This document shows positions 34,034 through 46,318 of a stretch of 64,000 nucleotides of DNA, piece after piece. A program made the translations under genes and the position numbers. This DNA is from Chimonanthus salicifolius. Lineage: Eukaryota; Streptophyta; Magnoliopsida; Laurales; Calycanthaceae. The first letter of the stretch is position 1, and the number at the start of each line of letters is the position of its first letter. The notes beneath the pieces were generated by a model. That model saw only the letters and a list, made by a program, of their open reading frames with translations. It was not told where the DNA came from and made no database searches. Where the stretch lies: contig CM023541.1 of assembly GCA_013350335.1 (NCBI GenBank), positions 34,402,739-34,466,738 of the forward strand. Direction: 5' to 3'.

Positions 34034-36681
34034 TACTTCTAAGAGAGACCGTCGAAATTCAATTCATTAGAATTCCCAAAACCTAAGGACACTTACAATC
34101 CTAGGGACCCTAGTACATTGAATCTTAACCTCCACGTGTGAGTGGTTGCACATGTGGAATGAGGCATTTTAAAAAAAAAAAAAAATGGCCACATCCTTTC
34201 AATATCATATTCATGTTTGACCTTTTCAACACAAAAAACACATTTGACCAAAAGTCCTTAGAAAATGTTTCAAAATTTTAAAGATTAAAAAATAATGTAA
34301 AATTATTAAAAAATTATAACGTTTAGAAGGTGAACATTTTCAATATTATAGTCATAAACCAAAATGAGCCGAATAAGGTATAAAGTTTAAATATTATAAA
34401 AATCTAAAGCTATTTAATTCTGGAGAGTTTAAAAACATAGCTTTATCTATGCAATCAAAACCCTATTTCTTTTAATCTCATATTCATATTAGACCTTCTC
34501 ATTGAATTTATAACTATTGGTAAAAGTAGGTTCCATGTAACGTGCAAAAATTTAAAGATTTAAAAATTAATATAGAATTATCTAATTTAGATAGCCTAAA
34601 AAGTTCTCACCCATGTCAGAAACATTAATTAATAATATATGGGCCTTTGAATTAGTGAACCAATTATGAGTATAATCATACTCATATAAATGTAGCAGTA
34701 GTCATGAGTAAATTTAGTGTCAGTATTCATGAGTCTACAATAAAAGAAAAACATGCACCATAGTAGCCAACCATTGAACAATGTCCAGATTGAATTTTTG
34801 ATTTGTCCCAATTAGTCCCATAGATGATATCTATTACCAAAGACATTTTGTGTTAATTATCTAAGTAGATTTGTAAATAAACTTGTCTCCATCACCCCTA
34901 TTTGAAATATTTTGTGTTAATTATCATAGTTTATTTGAATTTTGTTGATCATTATTTTTTTTAATTCAAAGGGGTTAGAGTGATGATCAAGAACTCATCT
35001 CATGAATTGAGAGTCTTAAATTCGATTCTCACTCCACTTTAAAAGATCATTGTCTGTATAATTATTCAATGTATAAGTAGAAAAGCTTGTTATTTCTAAT
35101 ATAATATATTAGAAAATGTTGGCACCATGATTTGCAGAAGATTTGGTGGTCTAGATGCAAAAGGCGCAAGCATATTTGCAATGTAAAGACTTAACCTTCT
35201 TTTATGCTGGATGAAGTTCCTCTTAAAGCTAGAAAATAGATTTTATTTGAAGTCTCTAGAATTTAGATATTCTGGAATGGCTTTTCTCTTGATTAGTTTT
35301 TTCATTTATGGTTCTTATACATATTGCTTTCTTTATCTATATATTGTTTTGCTAATGAGTATTAAAATAAGTAAAAACTACTAACATAATTAGACTCTAA
35401 AGAATATTGTAGTGAAGTCAATGAAGTTGAGTTGAAAAGGCCCAAGTCAATTCAGGTTATTCAAGAACTCCAACTCTACTACTTTTAAATTGCTAATGCA
35501 TTGAGTTTTTTTTTTTTAATTTAAACCAAGTTGGTATTTTGACTTATGAGGAGATCTAAATTTTTTTTGTTAAAATAATGGCCATTTCAACTTATTTTTA
35601 TCAATATAACAGAGATAGTGGATCATTTGAACTTCATTTAATCATTTTCGCTTTATGATTGAAAATTCGATAGTTGTGAACTATTATTTTTCATGTCTCA
35701 TACCAAAAGGCTATGGCAATTAAATAAAAGAGTTTTACTTAAATTAAATCATCAAGTGAAGTTCTTTGTCCATCTTACTTGGTTGTGTTGAATTCTAAAC
35801 ATATAGTCTCTCCAGAGAAAATCAATACTACAATCTAGCGAGATTGTTCATTATTACGTACTTGATCCCACAAGATTGAGTAGGTTGGATAAAAGATTTT
35901 ATAGATAATATATTCAAGAGAAATCCTTTCATCCAATCATGACAAATTTGAGAGATAATTCATTAGAAATCAATAACTTATAATAATTAAATTTTTTAAG
36001 TCTAAAATTATAAGGCTAAAATCATAAGAAAGTCAAATCTTATGAAAATCACAAGAATAAATTGAAAAGATTGAAGTCAAACATTACATGACTACCATCT
36101 TTGCCGTATATCTCAACTAAATATACAAAGAGCAGCTTTAACGTGACCAGACATTTATCATGAGTTAAGCCCCACATCATTGGGTGAGTAGATAGAGAAA
36201 CTCATAGGTGCTATAATTCAAGAGAAAGTCCTTAATCTAATTATAGTAACTTTGTAAGATAGAATATAAAAAATTATTAATCTCCATGAATCAAATTTTC
36301 AAAATCTAAATTCACAATTTTATCCATCTATTGTCTTTATAATTTTCTATATATTCTATTTAAAAAATGGGGTGCCTACCTCACTCTAAAATTTAATAAA
36401 TAACCTCTTTCAACATAGAGAAATAAAATTTTGAAATCTATCACCCGTATATCTAAGCATGGAGTCCATTAAATGAAGATGGTGACAAATTTAATAGAAT
36501 GGTCTTTCTTTAAATATGTGGTCCACAACACTATCTCAATAGAGTCAATTATGCCACTTCTCTCATGATCTCCAAAGCTTGATTAATTCAAATTACTTTT
36601 TAATTTTTAATTTATAAGAACTTTAATAATATAATTTAATCAATCATTTTTAGTAAATTTGTACATTAAAAATGATTTTTT
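34034..36681. other. AT-rich intergenic stretch upstream of the PPR gene
   Basis: No gene was recognised apart from the SINE-like copy at 34968. Open frames are short and A/T-driven. Confidence 0.5.
34968..35090 (+). repeat. SINE-like family copy 2
   Basis: AAAGGGGTTAGAGTGATGATC (A-box-like), CTCATCTCATGAATTGAGAG (anticodon-like hairpin), TTAAATTCGATTCTCACTCC (B-box-like), then GATCATTGTCTGTATAATTA. Best-preserved tRNA-like head of the family. The 3' part is short here. Confidence 0.7.
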
Positions 36682-36805
36682 TAACCATATGGGTATAGCT
36701 CAATTTGTCATCTCTTGCCTAAAAAAGTGAAATGTTTGATTTACGAACCCTATCACCTAATTTTAACGTGCTTTAGGACTCAGTAGTAAAAGTTGTACGA
36801 TCATA
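36682..36805 (+). repeat. tRNA-like SINE fragment upstream of the PPR gene
   Basis: TATGGGTATAGCTCAATTTGTC resembles an A-box (TAGCTCAATTGGT type) and TGTTTGATTTACGAACC a B-box. Spacing is about 40 bp, as in tRNA-derived heads. No full cloverleaf, so not called as a tRNA gene. Confidence 0.45.
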
Positions 36806-37012
36806 TTCCACATTTTCACACCCGCAAATATTTAAAAAGAACTGACTTTTTTTTCAAGGTACTCTATTAACTTCTGAATTTTTTGTGAGTGTTCTCCTTG
36901 GAGAAGAGAGGAGAAGAAATATGTGAACCACGTCAGCCTCCGAAGAGGTACTTTTCTTTCTGCTGTCGCTCGCAATCTACTCCTTTCCTTTTCAAACAAA
37001 AACAAGAAAATT

Positions 37013-39286
37013 ATGCTACTTCTCTTCTCTCGTAAACAACTTAGTACTTGTACAAATCTGATGCAGTTCACCAATTCCAAATCCAAGAAATTATCATCCT
37101 TCTCCATCTGCTTCTTCCGGACACTCCATTCCTCCTCCTTTATTGCTGCTTCTGCTTCTCCTTCTCCTTCTCCTTCTATCGCTGCCATTGCTAGAAGGCC
37201 TTTTCCCGACTACTCCCCCAAGAAACCCACCATCAGAGACTCTGACATCGTCCACCGGATCTCCACCTCCATCAAGCAACGCCGTTTCGAACCCCTCCAC
37301 CGCATCTTGACGACCTTCGAACCTCATTTCAAATCCGACCATCTTATCTGGGTCCTCCAAACCATCAAGAACGACTACCCCCTTGTGTTTGATTTCTTCA
37401 ATTGGGCCCGCCGCATCAAAACCCCTTCCCTGGAAGCCCAATGCATCTTCGCTCACCTCTCTGTTTCTTCCAAAAATCCAGAAATTGCACAGGAGTTGAT
37501 TCAAAACTCACTCTTGGGCTCATTCGGGCATTTCGTCGAACAGTTGTTGTACACTTACAAAGACTGGGGTTCGGACCCCTACATCTTCGACATTGTCTTC
37601 GAAGCCCTGGTTGAGGTGAAAATGGTTGATGAGGCAGGTTGCTTTTTCCATCAGATGGTAAACTATGGGGTGATCATATCTGTCAAGTCTTGTAATCATC
37701 TCCTTTCCCATCTGTCTCCCGACCGGGACCATGTCAATGCTCTTCTGAAGGCTTTTGGTGAATTTTCTGAAGCAGGTGTCTGTTGGAATGTTGTTTCTTA
37801 CAACATTGTCATCCATGGCTTGTGCAGGGCAGATAGAATGAATGAAGCACACACCCTTCTCCTAGAAATGGAGTCCAAGGGCTGTCGACCTGATGTTATA
37901 AGCTTTAGTACTTTGATTGATGGGTACTGTCGCATTCAGCAGCTTCAAAAAGCTCTAGAACTTGTAGAAGAAATAGGCATGAAGGGCTTAAATCTCAATC
38001 CATTTGCATACACCAGCATAATTGTGTTCCTCTGTAAGAACAACAAGGTGGCAGATGCGGAGAAGGTATTGAGGGAGATGATTGGTCACAAAATTGTTCC
38101 TGACAATGTTGTCTACACAGCTCTCATTGATGGCTACTGCAAAATTGGCAATTTGCCTACTGCATTCCATCTATTTGATGAAATGAAGAGGATGGGACTT
38201 GTTCCTGATGCTGTAACCTATACTGCATTGATAGGTGGGTTGTGCCAAAGTGGGAAGATGGACGAAACTGATGAGATGGTTCGGAAGATGGGTAGGAAGG
38301 GGCTAGTTCTGGATGTGATTGCATATACTACACTCATTGATGGGTATTGCAAGAAGGGTCAGATGAAGGAAGCATTTGCTCTTCATAATCAGATGGTCCG
38401 GATGGGATTGACTCCTAATGTAGTGACTTATACTGCGCTGTCCGATGGGCTTTGCAAACGTGGGGAGGTTGAAGCTGCGAATGAGCTTCTACATGAGATG
38501 TGTCAAAAGGGCCTAGAGCTGAATCTCTGCACATACAATTCGCTGATCAATGGGCTGTGCAAAGTTGGAAATATAGAGCAGGCGACTAATCTCATGAAGG
38601 AGATGGAGCTAGCAAGGCTTCTTCCTGATACCATTTCTTATACAACTCTCATCGATGCTCATTGCAAATCAGGCAAGATTGGTCAAGCCCATGAGCTCCT
38701 TCAAGAGATGCTCAATAAAGGACTTCAACCAACTGTTGTGACATTCAATGTATTGATCCATGGCTTCTGTATGTCAGGGATGCTAGAAGACAGTAAGAAG
38801 CTATTTAGTTGGATGGTGGAGAAGGGTGTAACCCCTAACACCACCACATATAACTCGCTTTTGAAGCAATACTGCATTAGAAAGGATATGCGAGCAGCAA
38901 TGGAGGTGTATAGAGGGATGTGTGCTCGTGGGGTGATGCCCGATGGTAACACGTATAACATATTGATAAAGGGGCACTGCAAATCAAGAAACATGAAAGA
39001 GGCATGGTACTTGCATGTTGAAATGATTGGAAAAGGGTTTAATCTCACTTCTAGTTCATATAATGCACTCATCAAGGGACTTTCTAAGAAGAAAAATTTG
39101 ATAGAAGCAAAGAAACTGTTTGATGAGATGAGAGCAAAAGGTTCAATTGCAGACAGGGAAGTATACAACACTTTCATTGATCTGAACTACAATGAAGGAA
39201 AGATGGATATGGCGCTTGAGCTTTGTGATGAAGCAATAGAGAAATATCTTGTTGATAAGATGGAAAGTGAAGATTCTGATGGATGA
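37013..39286 (+). CDS. Pentatricopeptide repeat protein, P class, probably mitochondrial (At1g05670-like)
   Basis: Single-exon, 757 residues. I chose the ATG at 37013 because the frame upstream to 36923 opens only with GTG. The N-terminus (MLLLFSRKQLSTC... to FFRTLHSSS) is basic and Ser-rich without acids, typical of a mitochondrial targeting peptide. After RPFPDYSPKKPTIRDSD and HLIWVL, phrases that I recall in Arabidopsis At1g05670, two weak helical repeats (about 190-259) precede thirteen consecutive 35-residue PPR motifs from about residue 260 to 715 and a partial fourteenth. There is no E, DYW or SMR domain, so it is P class. Such proteins bind organellar RNA base by base and act in stabilising, splicing or translating a transcript; the target is unknown. 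The C-terminus EKYLVDKM also parallels At1g05670 (741 aa as I recall). No frameshift or internal stop. Confidence 0.95.
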   Translation: MLLLFSRKQLSTCTNLMQFTNSKSKKLSSFSICFFRTLHSSSFIAASASPSPSPSIAAIARRPFPDYSPKKPTIRDSDIVHRISTSIKQRRFEPLHRILTTFEPHFKSDHLIWVLQTIKNDYPLVFDFFNWARRIKTPSLEAQCIFAHLSVSSKNPEIAQELIQNSLLGSFGHFVEQLLYTYKDWGSDPYIFDIVFEALVEVKMVDEAGCFFHQMVNYGVIISVKSCNHLLSHLSPDRDHVNALLKAFGEFSEAGVCWNVVSYNIVIHGLCRADRMNEAHTLLLEMESKGCRPDVISFSTLIDGYCRIQQLQKALELVEEIGMKGLNLNPFAYTSIIVFLCKNNKVADAEKVLREMIGHKIVPDNVVYTALIDGYCKIGNLPTAFHLFDEMKRMGLVPDAVTYTALIGGLCQSGKMDETDEMVRKMGRKGLVLDVIAYTTLIDGYCKKGQMKEAFALHNQMVRMGLTPNVVTYTALSDGLCKRGEVEAANELLHEMCQKGLELNLCTYNSLINGLCKVGNIEQATNLMKEMELARLLPDTISYTTLIDAHCKSGKIGQAHELLQEMLNKGLQPTVVTFNVLIHGFCMSGMLEDSKKLFSWMVEKGVTPNTTTYNSLLKQYCIRKDMRAAMEVYRGMCARGVMPDGNTYNILIKGHCKSRNMKEAWYLHVEMIGKGFNLTSSSYNALIKGLSKKKNLIEAKKLFDEMRAKGSIADREVYNTFIDLNYNEGKMDMALELCDEAIEKYLVDKMESEDSDG

Positions 39287-42200
39287 AATTGAAAGTTATG
39301 ATCTTTTCTTTCCTATAAATGATCTTAACAGATGCTTTTGACATTAATACCTCTTTAAGAGGCTGAAGAAACAGCCCTGTTTGAAGAATTAAGGGCTTAC
39401 TATTTCAAGGAACTAGAACTTGGAATGAGCTAGTTAGAAAACAATGTGTTAGGTTGTTGATAACACTATATTTGGCCCTAAACAGGGATGAGTGGAGAAA
39501 TAGAACAAAGCACAGTTCATTTGTACTTCCTTGAGGGAAGATGGAGGTTGTGGGCCCAATTTTTCTTCCACAAAAATGCTGCTTCCCAAGATCTTATCTG
39601 AAGGTGGGTTTTGGGCCCTTTCCAAACTAAGGTCAATCCCTTTGTAAGTTATTTTCTTTGACAATTGTATGGTTTGTATATTGAATGCACAACAGACAAG
39701 TCTTCAAAGACAAGGCATCATCTAGAGCTAGTGTGATGGAAAGAATTAAGCTCAACATCATGCAGAGGCCTCTTGCGTCGAAGGAGTTACAGGTTTCGAG
39801 GCAATTCATATAGCTAACTTGTCTTCCATATCCAGTTGTTTATCTGGTTTCCATTTTTCCTCTTTCATTTTTCACCTGTTGGCAGGTGAGGCTTGCACAA
39901 TCTCTCTTTCAATTGATCTCTTTGATTTGTACACTCTTTCTCCTCACTTGTATTAAAAAAAAAAATTATCATTCAAAATAAAATATAAATTGACGTTGTT
40001 TCTATCTATTGTCTTCTCCATTTTCTTTACTAGGGTGTATTTTGATGTATCTGAAATTTGAATTTGTTCGAAATCTTGGCAGAATTTTGTAGTGTTTAGA
40101 GTTTAATGGAAGAGCACAGAATTGTATGGAGTAATTTAGAAGTATATAGAAATGCATATTCTTGTAGTAGTGTCTGGAAAGTTTTAGAGTAGTGTAGACA
40201 TGTATGTCTGGAGGTCTAGAAGCTTGTAGTAGTGTGTGGAAGGTTAAGAATGGTGTAGACTTGTGTAGAATGTCCAAAGGTCTAGAAGCTTCATAGAGTG
40301 TAGGATGGTAACAAGTTGCATAATCTTAGCCATGCATGCTCTGACTATGTAAGGTAGAGAGCATAGCTTGGAAAATAGTTAACACTCCAAATTGTGAAGC
40401 TTGTTGAATAGCTTCAAGAGTGTGATTGCCTAGTGTTCATGCCTTGTATTTCTCTGTTTAAGAATAAAGTTGAGTTTGTGTTTGTTCAGACTTATTGATC
40501 TATTCTCTCATTCTTGTGTTCAAGTAGTGTGTGGTTGGGTGTGTTCACCGTTAGTCTAAAGAGTGACCAAGTTGGTTCAAGACTTACGATGCAATAGTGA
40601 GTAACAGCAAGCTTAAATAGAACGAAGGGACTGGGTCCGTAACATCAAGCCCCTTTGCATTCTCAAAGTCCAAACATCCCTGCATTCCATCCAACATTCT
40701 TTGGCCAAAGCTCAAGCCTACCTATTTGGATAAATGAAAGACTTGAGCGCACCCATTGAAGTCCTTTTGTTGTAACATACTTGGACAAAGTGAGTCTAAA
40801 CCCAATTTCACATTAAACTTGAACAAAATGTAGATTTCATATCTTATTGAAATAGTTGATATATTAATATATAAAAAGGCACCAGAGATGCAAATACAAA
40901 CATAGTAAACAGATAAACCAACAAACACTAAATACTGGAAAAGAAACAAAACAGTGAATCCTCAAGAAAGATCAACGCATTCTTTTCAGACATGCAAAAT
41001 GTCCAAATGTAAAGTTCATGTTAAACCCAATTTCAATTCTCAATGAGATTTTGTTTTTGAGGGAGGAGATTGATTATACATGTGGGGGCTTAGTGTAGTA
41101 ATAAAAATCAAGCTTTACTTACAAGCCCACACTCATTCAATTCATTAAAAGGGTTGAAAAATATTAGCTTGGCCCAGTGATGAAATATACATGTTGAAGT
41201 TTGTTCCTTGGGCTCATGCTTTAGTCAGTTTTGAGTCCATGAACAGTCTTATTCAGGAACATCTTGATGTCTGATATCTTGAAAGTTTAGAAATATTGTA
41301 TTGATCTTGTTTAAACTTTTTGGACGCTTTCTCAATTTTGTGGGGTGGCCTCCTTTGTTGTAGTTTTCTATTCCAACTCTTTTGCTGGGTACTCTTGTTC
41401 TTCTTAATCTTGTTATTTCGTCACGTTTGGTGCCTTTTTATCTATATATATATATGAACTATTTCAAAAAAAAAAGTCTTAATGTAAAAGAAAATCAAAT
41501 TAATCAAATAGTCATATTCCCACAACAAATGAAGAAATCCAAATCGTATATGGTTAGCGAAAACTAGAAGAAAGAGAAAAAAAAAAGGCCAAAGGAAGGC
41601 AATAAAAAAATAGATAGTGCAAAAAGAAACACTAAAATATCAAAATAGAATAAGATAATAAAAATCTACAATTCAAACCATGGAACCCAACTATATAATT
41701 TTCTCACATGCAATGTTGATAGGGTCATAGGTTCAAATTTGAAGGAACCATAGAACCACAATATGAAGATTTTGGGATTAGAACTCTAGTGAATATTTAT
41801 TATATTCTTGGCACATCTTCATCGAAATATGCAAAAATCTCAATGACAAGATGTTCAAATTTCTAGATTTATACCTCGATACATATTCAATGTTAAGACT
41901 TAAACAAATATAAAATTTACATCTAAATCCATTTGTTTCAAGTAAAAAAAAATTGAACTTTTGAATGTTTATTATATTCTCAACACCTAATCATCGAAGT
42001 AGGCAAAAGTCTCAAGAACAAGATACTTGAATGTAAATCTCTTTTTTTTTTTCTATAAAATTTTGTTAACTGTTTATATTAATGTAAATCTATCAAACCA
42101 ACTCATTGTCATCATCTAATATAAGTAATATAAAAAGTTATTCATCTCATTCACAACGAAATGGTTCAAAACAGATTAACTTCTCATTAGTATTTATGGC

Positions 42201-43398
42201 TACTTTTTTATTTCTTGATTTAGTCTTCCACTATAAAATATGGTGAAGCCATTTATCTCCACCATGCATTTCAAAAAAAAAAAAATTACCATATTTTAAA
42301 ATAAAAAATTAACAGGTGGAAGTTTGCATCACTATCATTCATTGGTGAAATTTTAAAATAAATGGTGGTAATACAGGACCTCATCTTATTATAAACACGA
42401 CAAATTGCCTCGATACATAAATGCTCTTTCAAAGATTGAGTTTGATACTTCTTTTCTTCCAAAATTTGAATTTAATACTTCTGCTCTGTTTCCATTATTT
42501 CTTTGATTTTAGGAGAATATGTCCAACTTGTAAGAATCGCAGAGGGGATAAATTATATTTCAAACTTCTCAACATGAGACCTTTAGACTCAGCCAAGCTC
42601 TCCACTTTGTCTTTTTCTTAGTATTCCCTTATTTTTCAAATCATCCAAGTGCAATAGCATTAAAAAAAATTGTAATGCCACCAATCGCAGGAGGACATGT
42701 GTATGAAATCATGGTTGTTTTAGTCCGGAGTTATAAATCGGATGGACTGATATATCAGATATTGGTCGATATCTCGGCCGATATCTTTCTTTCACTTCTT
42801 TTTTTTTCAAAATATCTGTAGTCTTTTTTCTGAATAAAAAAAATTCAAAAAATGTGAGTTTTTTTATTTCTTGAAATTAAAAATGTAAAATATCGGCAGA
42901 TCTTGTCTCGATATGGGCAAATATCAGTCTAGACCTACAACTGATAATAGATACTGTACGACCGATACGATATGTATTGACCAATATTTTACACTCTGAT
43001 TTTAATCATCATAAAAAAAATTGTCTACATGTACAAAAATGACTAGAACACCTATAATTTTATAAACTACCTTTCGCGATAAGTGGCACCGCAAATTCTC
43101 TAAAGAAAAAAATAAAAAAGATTTTGTTACTGAGAGTGAAAATCATTAGATAGGAGGATGTTTTGGATCTCCTCATATATGTCTATTCTTTCAAGGATCC
43201 TGAGAACAATAACGACAACTAAGCTTTCGATTGCCTTTTAACCATCAAGTAAATTGTGAATAATCGGTCCTCTCTTAAGAATTATCACAGTTTAATTTTC
43301 AATTAGCTTTTAACTAACAAATAAAATGTGAATAGTCTGTCCTCAGTATGAACACTAATTCCTGCTTCAAAAGATTTTGTTTCCTTGGTACTGAAATT
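39287..43398. other. Intergenic stretch with LTR-like and LINE-like pieces
   Basis: About 40040-40620 looks like a copia-type LTR: repeated TCTAGAAGCTT / GTAGTAGTGT phrases in two units of about 62 bp, AAGAATAAAGTTGAG near 40460, then TGTTCAC. About 41050-41475 ends in T-rich sequence and a poly-A run, possibly a LINE 3' end. 42724-42990 holds CGATAT-type repeats. No gene was recognised. Confidence 0.4.
42724..42990. repeat. ATATCGGCCGATAT-type dispersed repeat
   Basis: Contains GGTCGATATCTCGGCCGATATC, a T-rich centre, then ATATCGGCAGATC...ACGATATGTATTGACCAATATTTTAC. It joins the ATATCGG motif of 3722-3857 with the GACCAATAT motif of 20878 and 47810, suggesting that these are parts of one family. 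Confidence 0.5.
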
Positions 43399-43578
43399 CA
43401 AAGGGGTTGGAAGTAATGGTTAATAATCCGTCTCAGAAAACAGGAGACCTGAGTCTGATTTTAATTTCACTTCAAAGGTCACTCCTTGTAAACTTACTCG
43501 GTATGTGTGGGAAGGGAGGTTTTCACATATCCCAAAGATTAGTCGAGTAATCTAAGAGGTGTAAACACCTCGATCACA
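43399..43578 (+). repeat. SINE-like family copy 3 with (TA)n tail
   Basis: CAAAGGGGTTGGAAGTAATGG, a degenerate anticodon part, TGAGTCTGATTTTAATTTCAC, GGTCACTCCTTGTAAACTTAC, TTAGTCGAGTAATCTAAGAGG and AACACCTCGATCAC, followed directly by the (TA)n tract at 43581-43605. Confidence 0.65.
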
Positions 43579-43580
43579 AA

Positions 43581-43605
43581 ATATATATATATATATATAT
43601 ATATA
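43581..43605. repeat. (AT)n microsatellite
   Basis: Uninterrupted AT dinucleotides, at the tail of the SINE-like copy. A (GA)n tract follows at 43749-43764. Confidence 0.95.
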
Positions 43606-43836
43606 AAGTGATTTTATTCGCTTTCATAATTTTGGAAAAGTCTGCTAAATCAAGTTCTCTTTCAAAACTATGAACACTTCACCAATACTTGAGGCTCAAT
43701 TTTGAGATGATTCCCATTCATGTGCTGTTTGATATTTGCTTGGCAGGCAAAGAGAGAGAGAGAGAAATAGAGAGAGTTACTGTTACATTAATTGGATAAT
43801 GTTTGAAAATATGTAATGGAGAAAGATTAGATTTTG

Positions 43837-44199
43837 TCATGTTTCTACTGCCATATCTTCATGGGACGTTGGAGATGTTACACTGCTCTTGGAATTTGAC
43901 ACCATCTCAACAAGGAAGTCGAAGATGTCGGTCTCCGCGATGGCGGCCGCAACATCGTCTTTCTGAAGCGTCCGGCGCTTGCCTTGGAGGGTCACAATCC
44001 ACGATCTCTTTGTTAGCTCTTCAATGAAGAGTTCACATGCCTTTGAGAAGACGATTGGCGCCTCACCAGATATCATCTTCACATCCTGTCCTGACCTCTT
44101 CATGATCTTCTTTATCCTCGCCAATGGCAACGAGTGCGGTCCAGTCCTCCCGGAGATCCCACCAGAAAGAATTCCTGAATAAGTGCCCGCTTGCCTCAT
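43837..44199 (-). CDS. NF-YC-like nuclear transcription factor Y subunit C, short form
   Basis: Intronless, 120 residues. The ATG at 44199 is preceded by an in-frame TAG six codons upstream, so the protein is complete at the N-terminus. [11 protein letters not shown] starts the histone fold (about residue 24), followed by [20 protein letters not shown], an RSW block, [14 protein letters not shown] and [11 protein letters not shown] (about 83-97), the classic HAP5/NF-YC signature. NF-YC pairs with NF-YB through the histone fold, then joins NF-YA to bind CCAAT boxes in the nucleus. It lacks the Gln-rich regions of usual plant NF-YCs (roughly 180-260 aa). The loop before KRRT is IVTLQG instead of the usual LHAEEN type. 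CTTATAAGA (minus strand, about 44390) could be a TATA box. Likely functional, but a diverged retrocopy is possible. Confidence 0.9.
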   Translation of the reverse strand: MRQAGTYSGILSGGISGRTGPHSLPLARIKKIMKRSGQDVKMISGEAPIVFSKACELFIEELTKRSWIVTLQGKRRTLQKDDVAAAIAETDIFDFLVEMVSNSKSSVTSPTSHEDMAVET

Positions 44200-44866
44200 T
44201 TGCTCGTATCGGTTCTACTAATTAATGGGATAAATGACTAAATGATGATGACGATGATGAAAAGATGATTTTATTGGCAAAGGCAAGAAGAAGGTGAATT
44301 CTGAGATTTTGAGAAGGTGTTACACTGAGTATTAGAATGAATATTATGAGATGGTGGGATCTCTTTCGTTTGTTCTTCTCTTATAAGAAAAAAGATTTGA
44401 GAAATGAGAAGATTACTGATGCAAATTAGCCGGCCATGCCTCCTTGGGCCGGCTAACATCAAAATATCAAATATAATTTATAGACAAGGGGCTATCATTC
44501 TATTGGATTTTAATTTTTTATGACGAAGAAATTAAAGTCCCCACCTCTGGTAAAATTTGAGATATATACAGCCCTCCTCCACAAACCACAGAAATCGAAA
44601 TTTAAAATATTCATATGATGTAAAATTGCAATGGTTGGACAATACTTCTTCACAAACTAGTGCTTTTTCCTACTCAACAAGGACACTTGCTTCTTGCTTT
44701 CAAGTATGTATTTCTTATTCCTAAAAGGTTCTTCGGTGCATATGTAATATGAAAAAATTTTATAAAAATTCAGCCTATGTTTTAAATATTAATTTATTTT
44801 TTGAAATTTTGACTTAAAGCAAAATAAATATCTTAATATTAGAAGTATATTAATTAGTTTAATCTA

Positions 44867-45035
44867 AAGGAGTTGTAGTGACGGTCAGGAACTCGTCTCA
44901 CGAAATGAGAGCGTCGACTTTGATTCCTACTCTACCATAAAGGATCAGTCCCCTTAAAATTATCAATGTGTGGATACCTTGAGAATTAGTCGGATGCTCT
45001 AAAAGACCGTTAATACTTTCATCATTAAAAAAATG
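44867..45035 (+). repeat. SINE-like family copy 4
   Basis: AAAGGAGTTGTAGTGACGGTC, CTCGTCTCACGAAATGAGAG hairpin, CGACTTTGATTCCTACTC (B-box-like), GATCAGTCCCCTTAAAATTA, TTAGTCGGATGCTCTAAAAG, ending in an A-rich tail. Same order as copies 1-3. Confidence 0.7.
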
Positions 45036-46318
45036 TATTATCATATTGATGAAAATTTAAAACAATACATTTAAAATATTAACTAAAATTTTGGGCCAAC
45101 TTCCGAACTAAAATAACAGATTTAGCCTAAATTAGAAAATCATATTTTCAAGAACCGCTGATCATTCAAGCAACAGGGTTTCTAGAGTATGACACAATCA
45201 ATGATGTGTACGGTTCAAACTCTTGATAGTGTCTCATAACCTAATACATATGATAAAATAAGAGAAGAAAAGAGAGTGGAGAAGAAATGGCTGATTTTTT
45301 TTTAAATAAAACCCTTTTTTTCTCTCTAGCATTGAATGTTCTTGGGTTTTATGATAATTTAACTACAAATGATGGTTACTGACAGATGACCCATGATTTA
45401 TTTGGCTTTTTTAAGTATTGAAATTAGGGTTTTTCAAACCAAACTTTTTTGAATTGTCATCTAGTTTTTTCTTTTTCATCTTAGCCCATTAGGGTTCTAT
45501 TGCAGCCATGTCATGATAATATAAAATTAAGCATTCACATTTTGTTACGTTTGTATGTTTCCTAAAGACATACCATTACTTTACAATGAATGATACATAT
45601 AAAAGTAATTAGGTTGATTAATTAATTTAGAATTGCTATGTGATTAGAGTATTAGGTTTTGCTAATATGGTTGATTTATTAGCCTCCATAGCTAGTGAAG
45701 GTCGGTAGGATTTAGTCAACTTTGTTTAAATATGGATCGTAGTCAAACAAAAATTGATTGGAAAGAAATATTCTAAGGAAGATTCTTTAATCTACTAAAA
45801 TTATTTATTGCTATACTCTAACCCTAAACCTTTCACATTTAAAATATCCCACGTCCAATGACAAAACCTGCCACTCAGTTTTAGAATCCAGATCCTCTAC
45901 TGTTCTAGCAATAGAGGATTTATATTGCTAATGGCACCAATTCATGACTAAATTAGTCATATCAGTAGTGTAGGAAGTTATAATTTTTTTATTTACTAAT
46001 TTACCCCTACATGATGTATTTGACAGGAAGTGATTGGTGGCAGCATATATCGATACAAATTCTAAATTTTAGAAGGTTACCTCATGATATTAACACGTGC
46101 AAACCGAGATATAGACTTGATACTTCTACTTTTTTGGTTTTGATAATTTTTGGGTAGAGAACCTCATACTTTCTAAACAACGAGATTTATAAATGTAATT
46201 GTTTTAAGGTGAGTCGGTTTCTCATGGTGCTCATTTTTTTCTTCTTTAACTCATTCAAAGAAAAAAAGTCGGTAACGATCCATCTTACTAGAGTTGATCT
46301 GGACTCTGATACAATTCT
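45036..46318. other. AT-rich intergenic stretch
   Basis: Nothing recognised: no open frame with a domain, no RNA gene and no clear element ends. Confidence 0.5.

Noticed and set aside
36923..37012. Longer PPR start at 36923 (787 residues)
   Set aside because: That frame opens with GTG, not ATG. The first in-frame ATG is at 37013 and gives a good targeting peptide.
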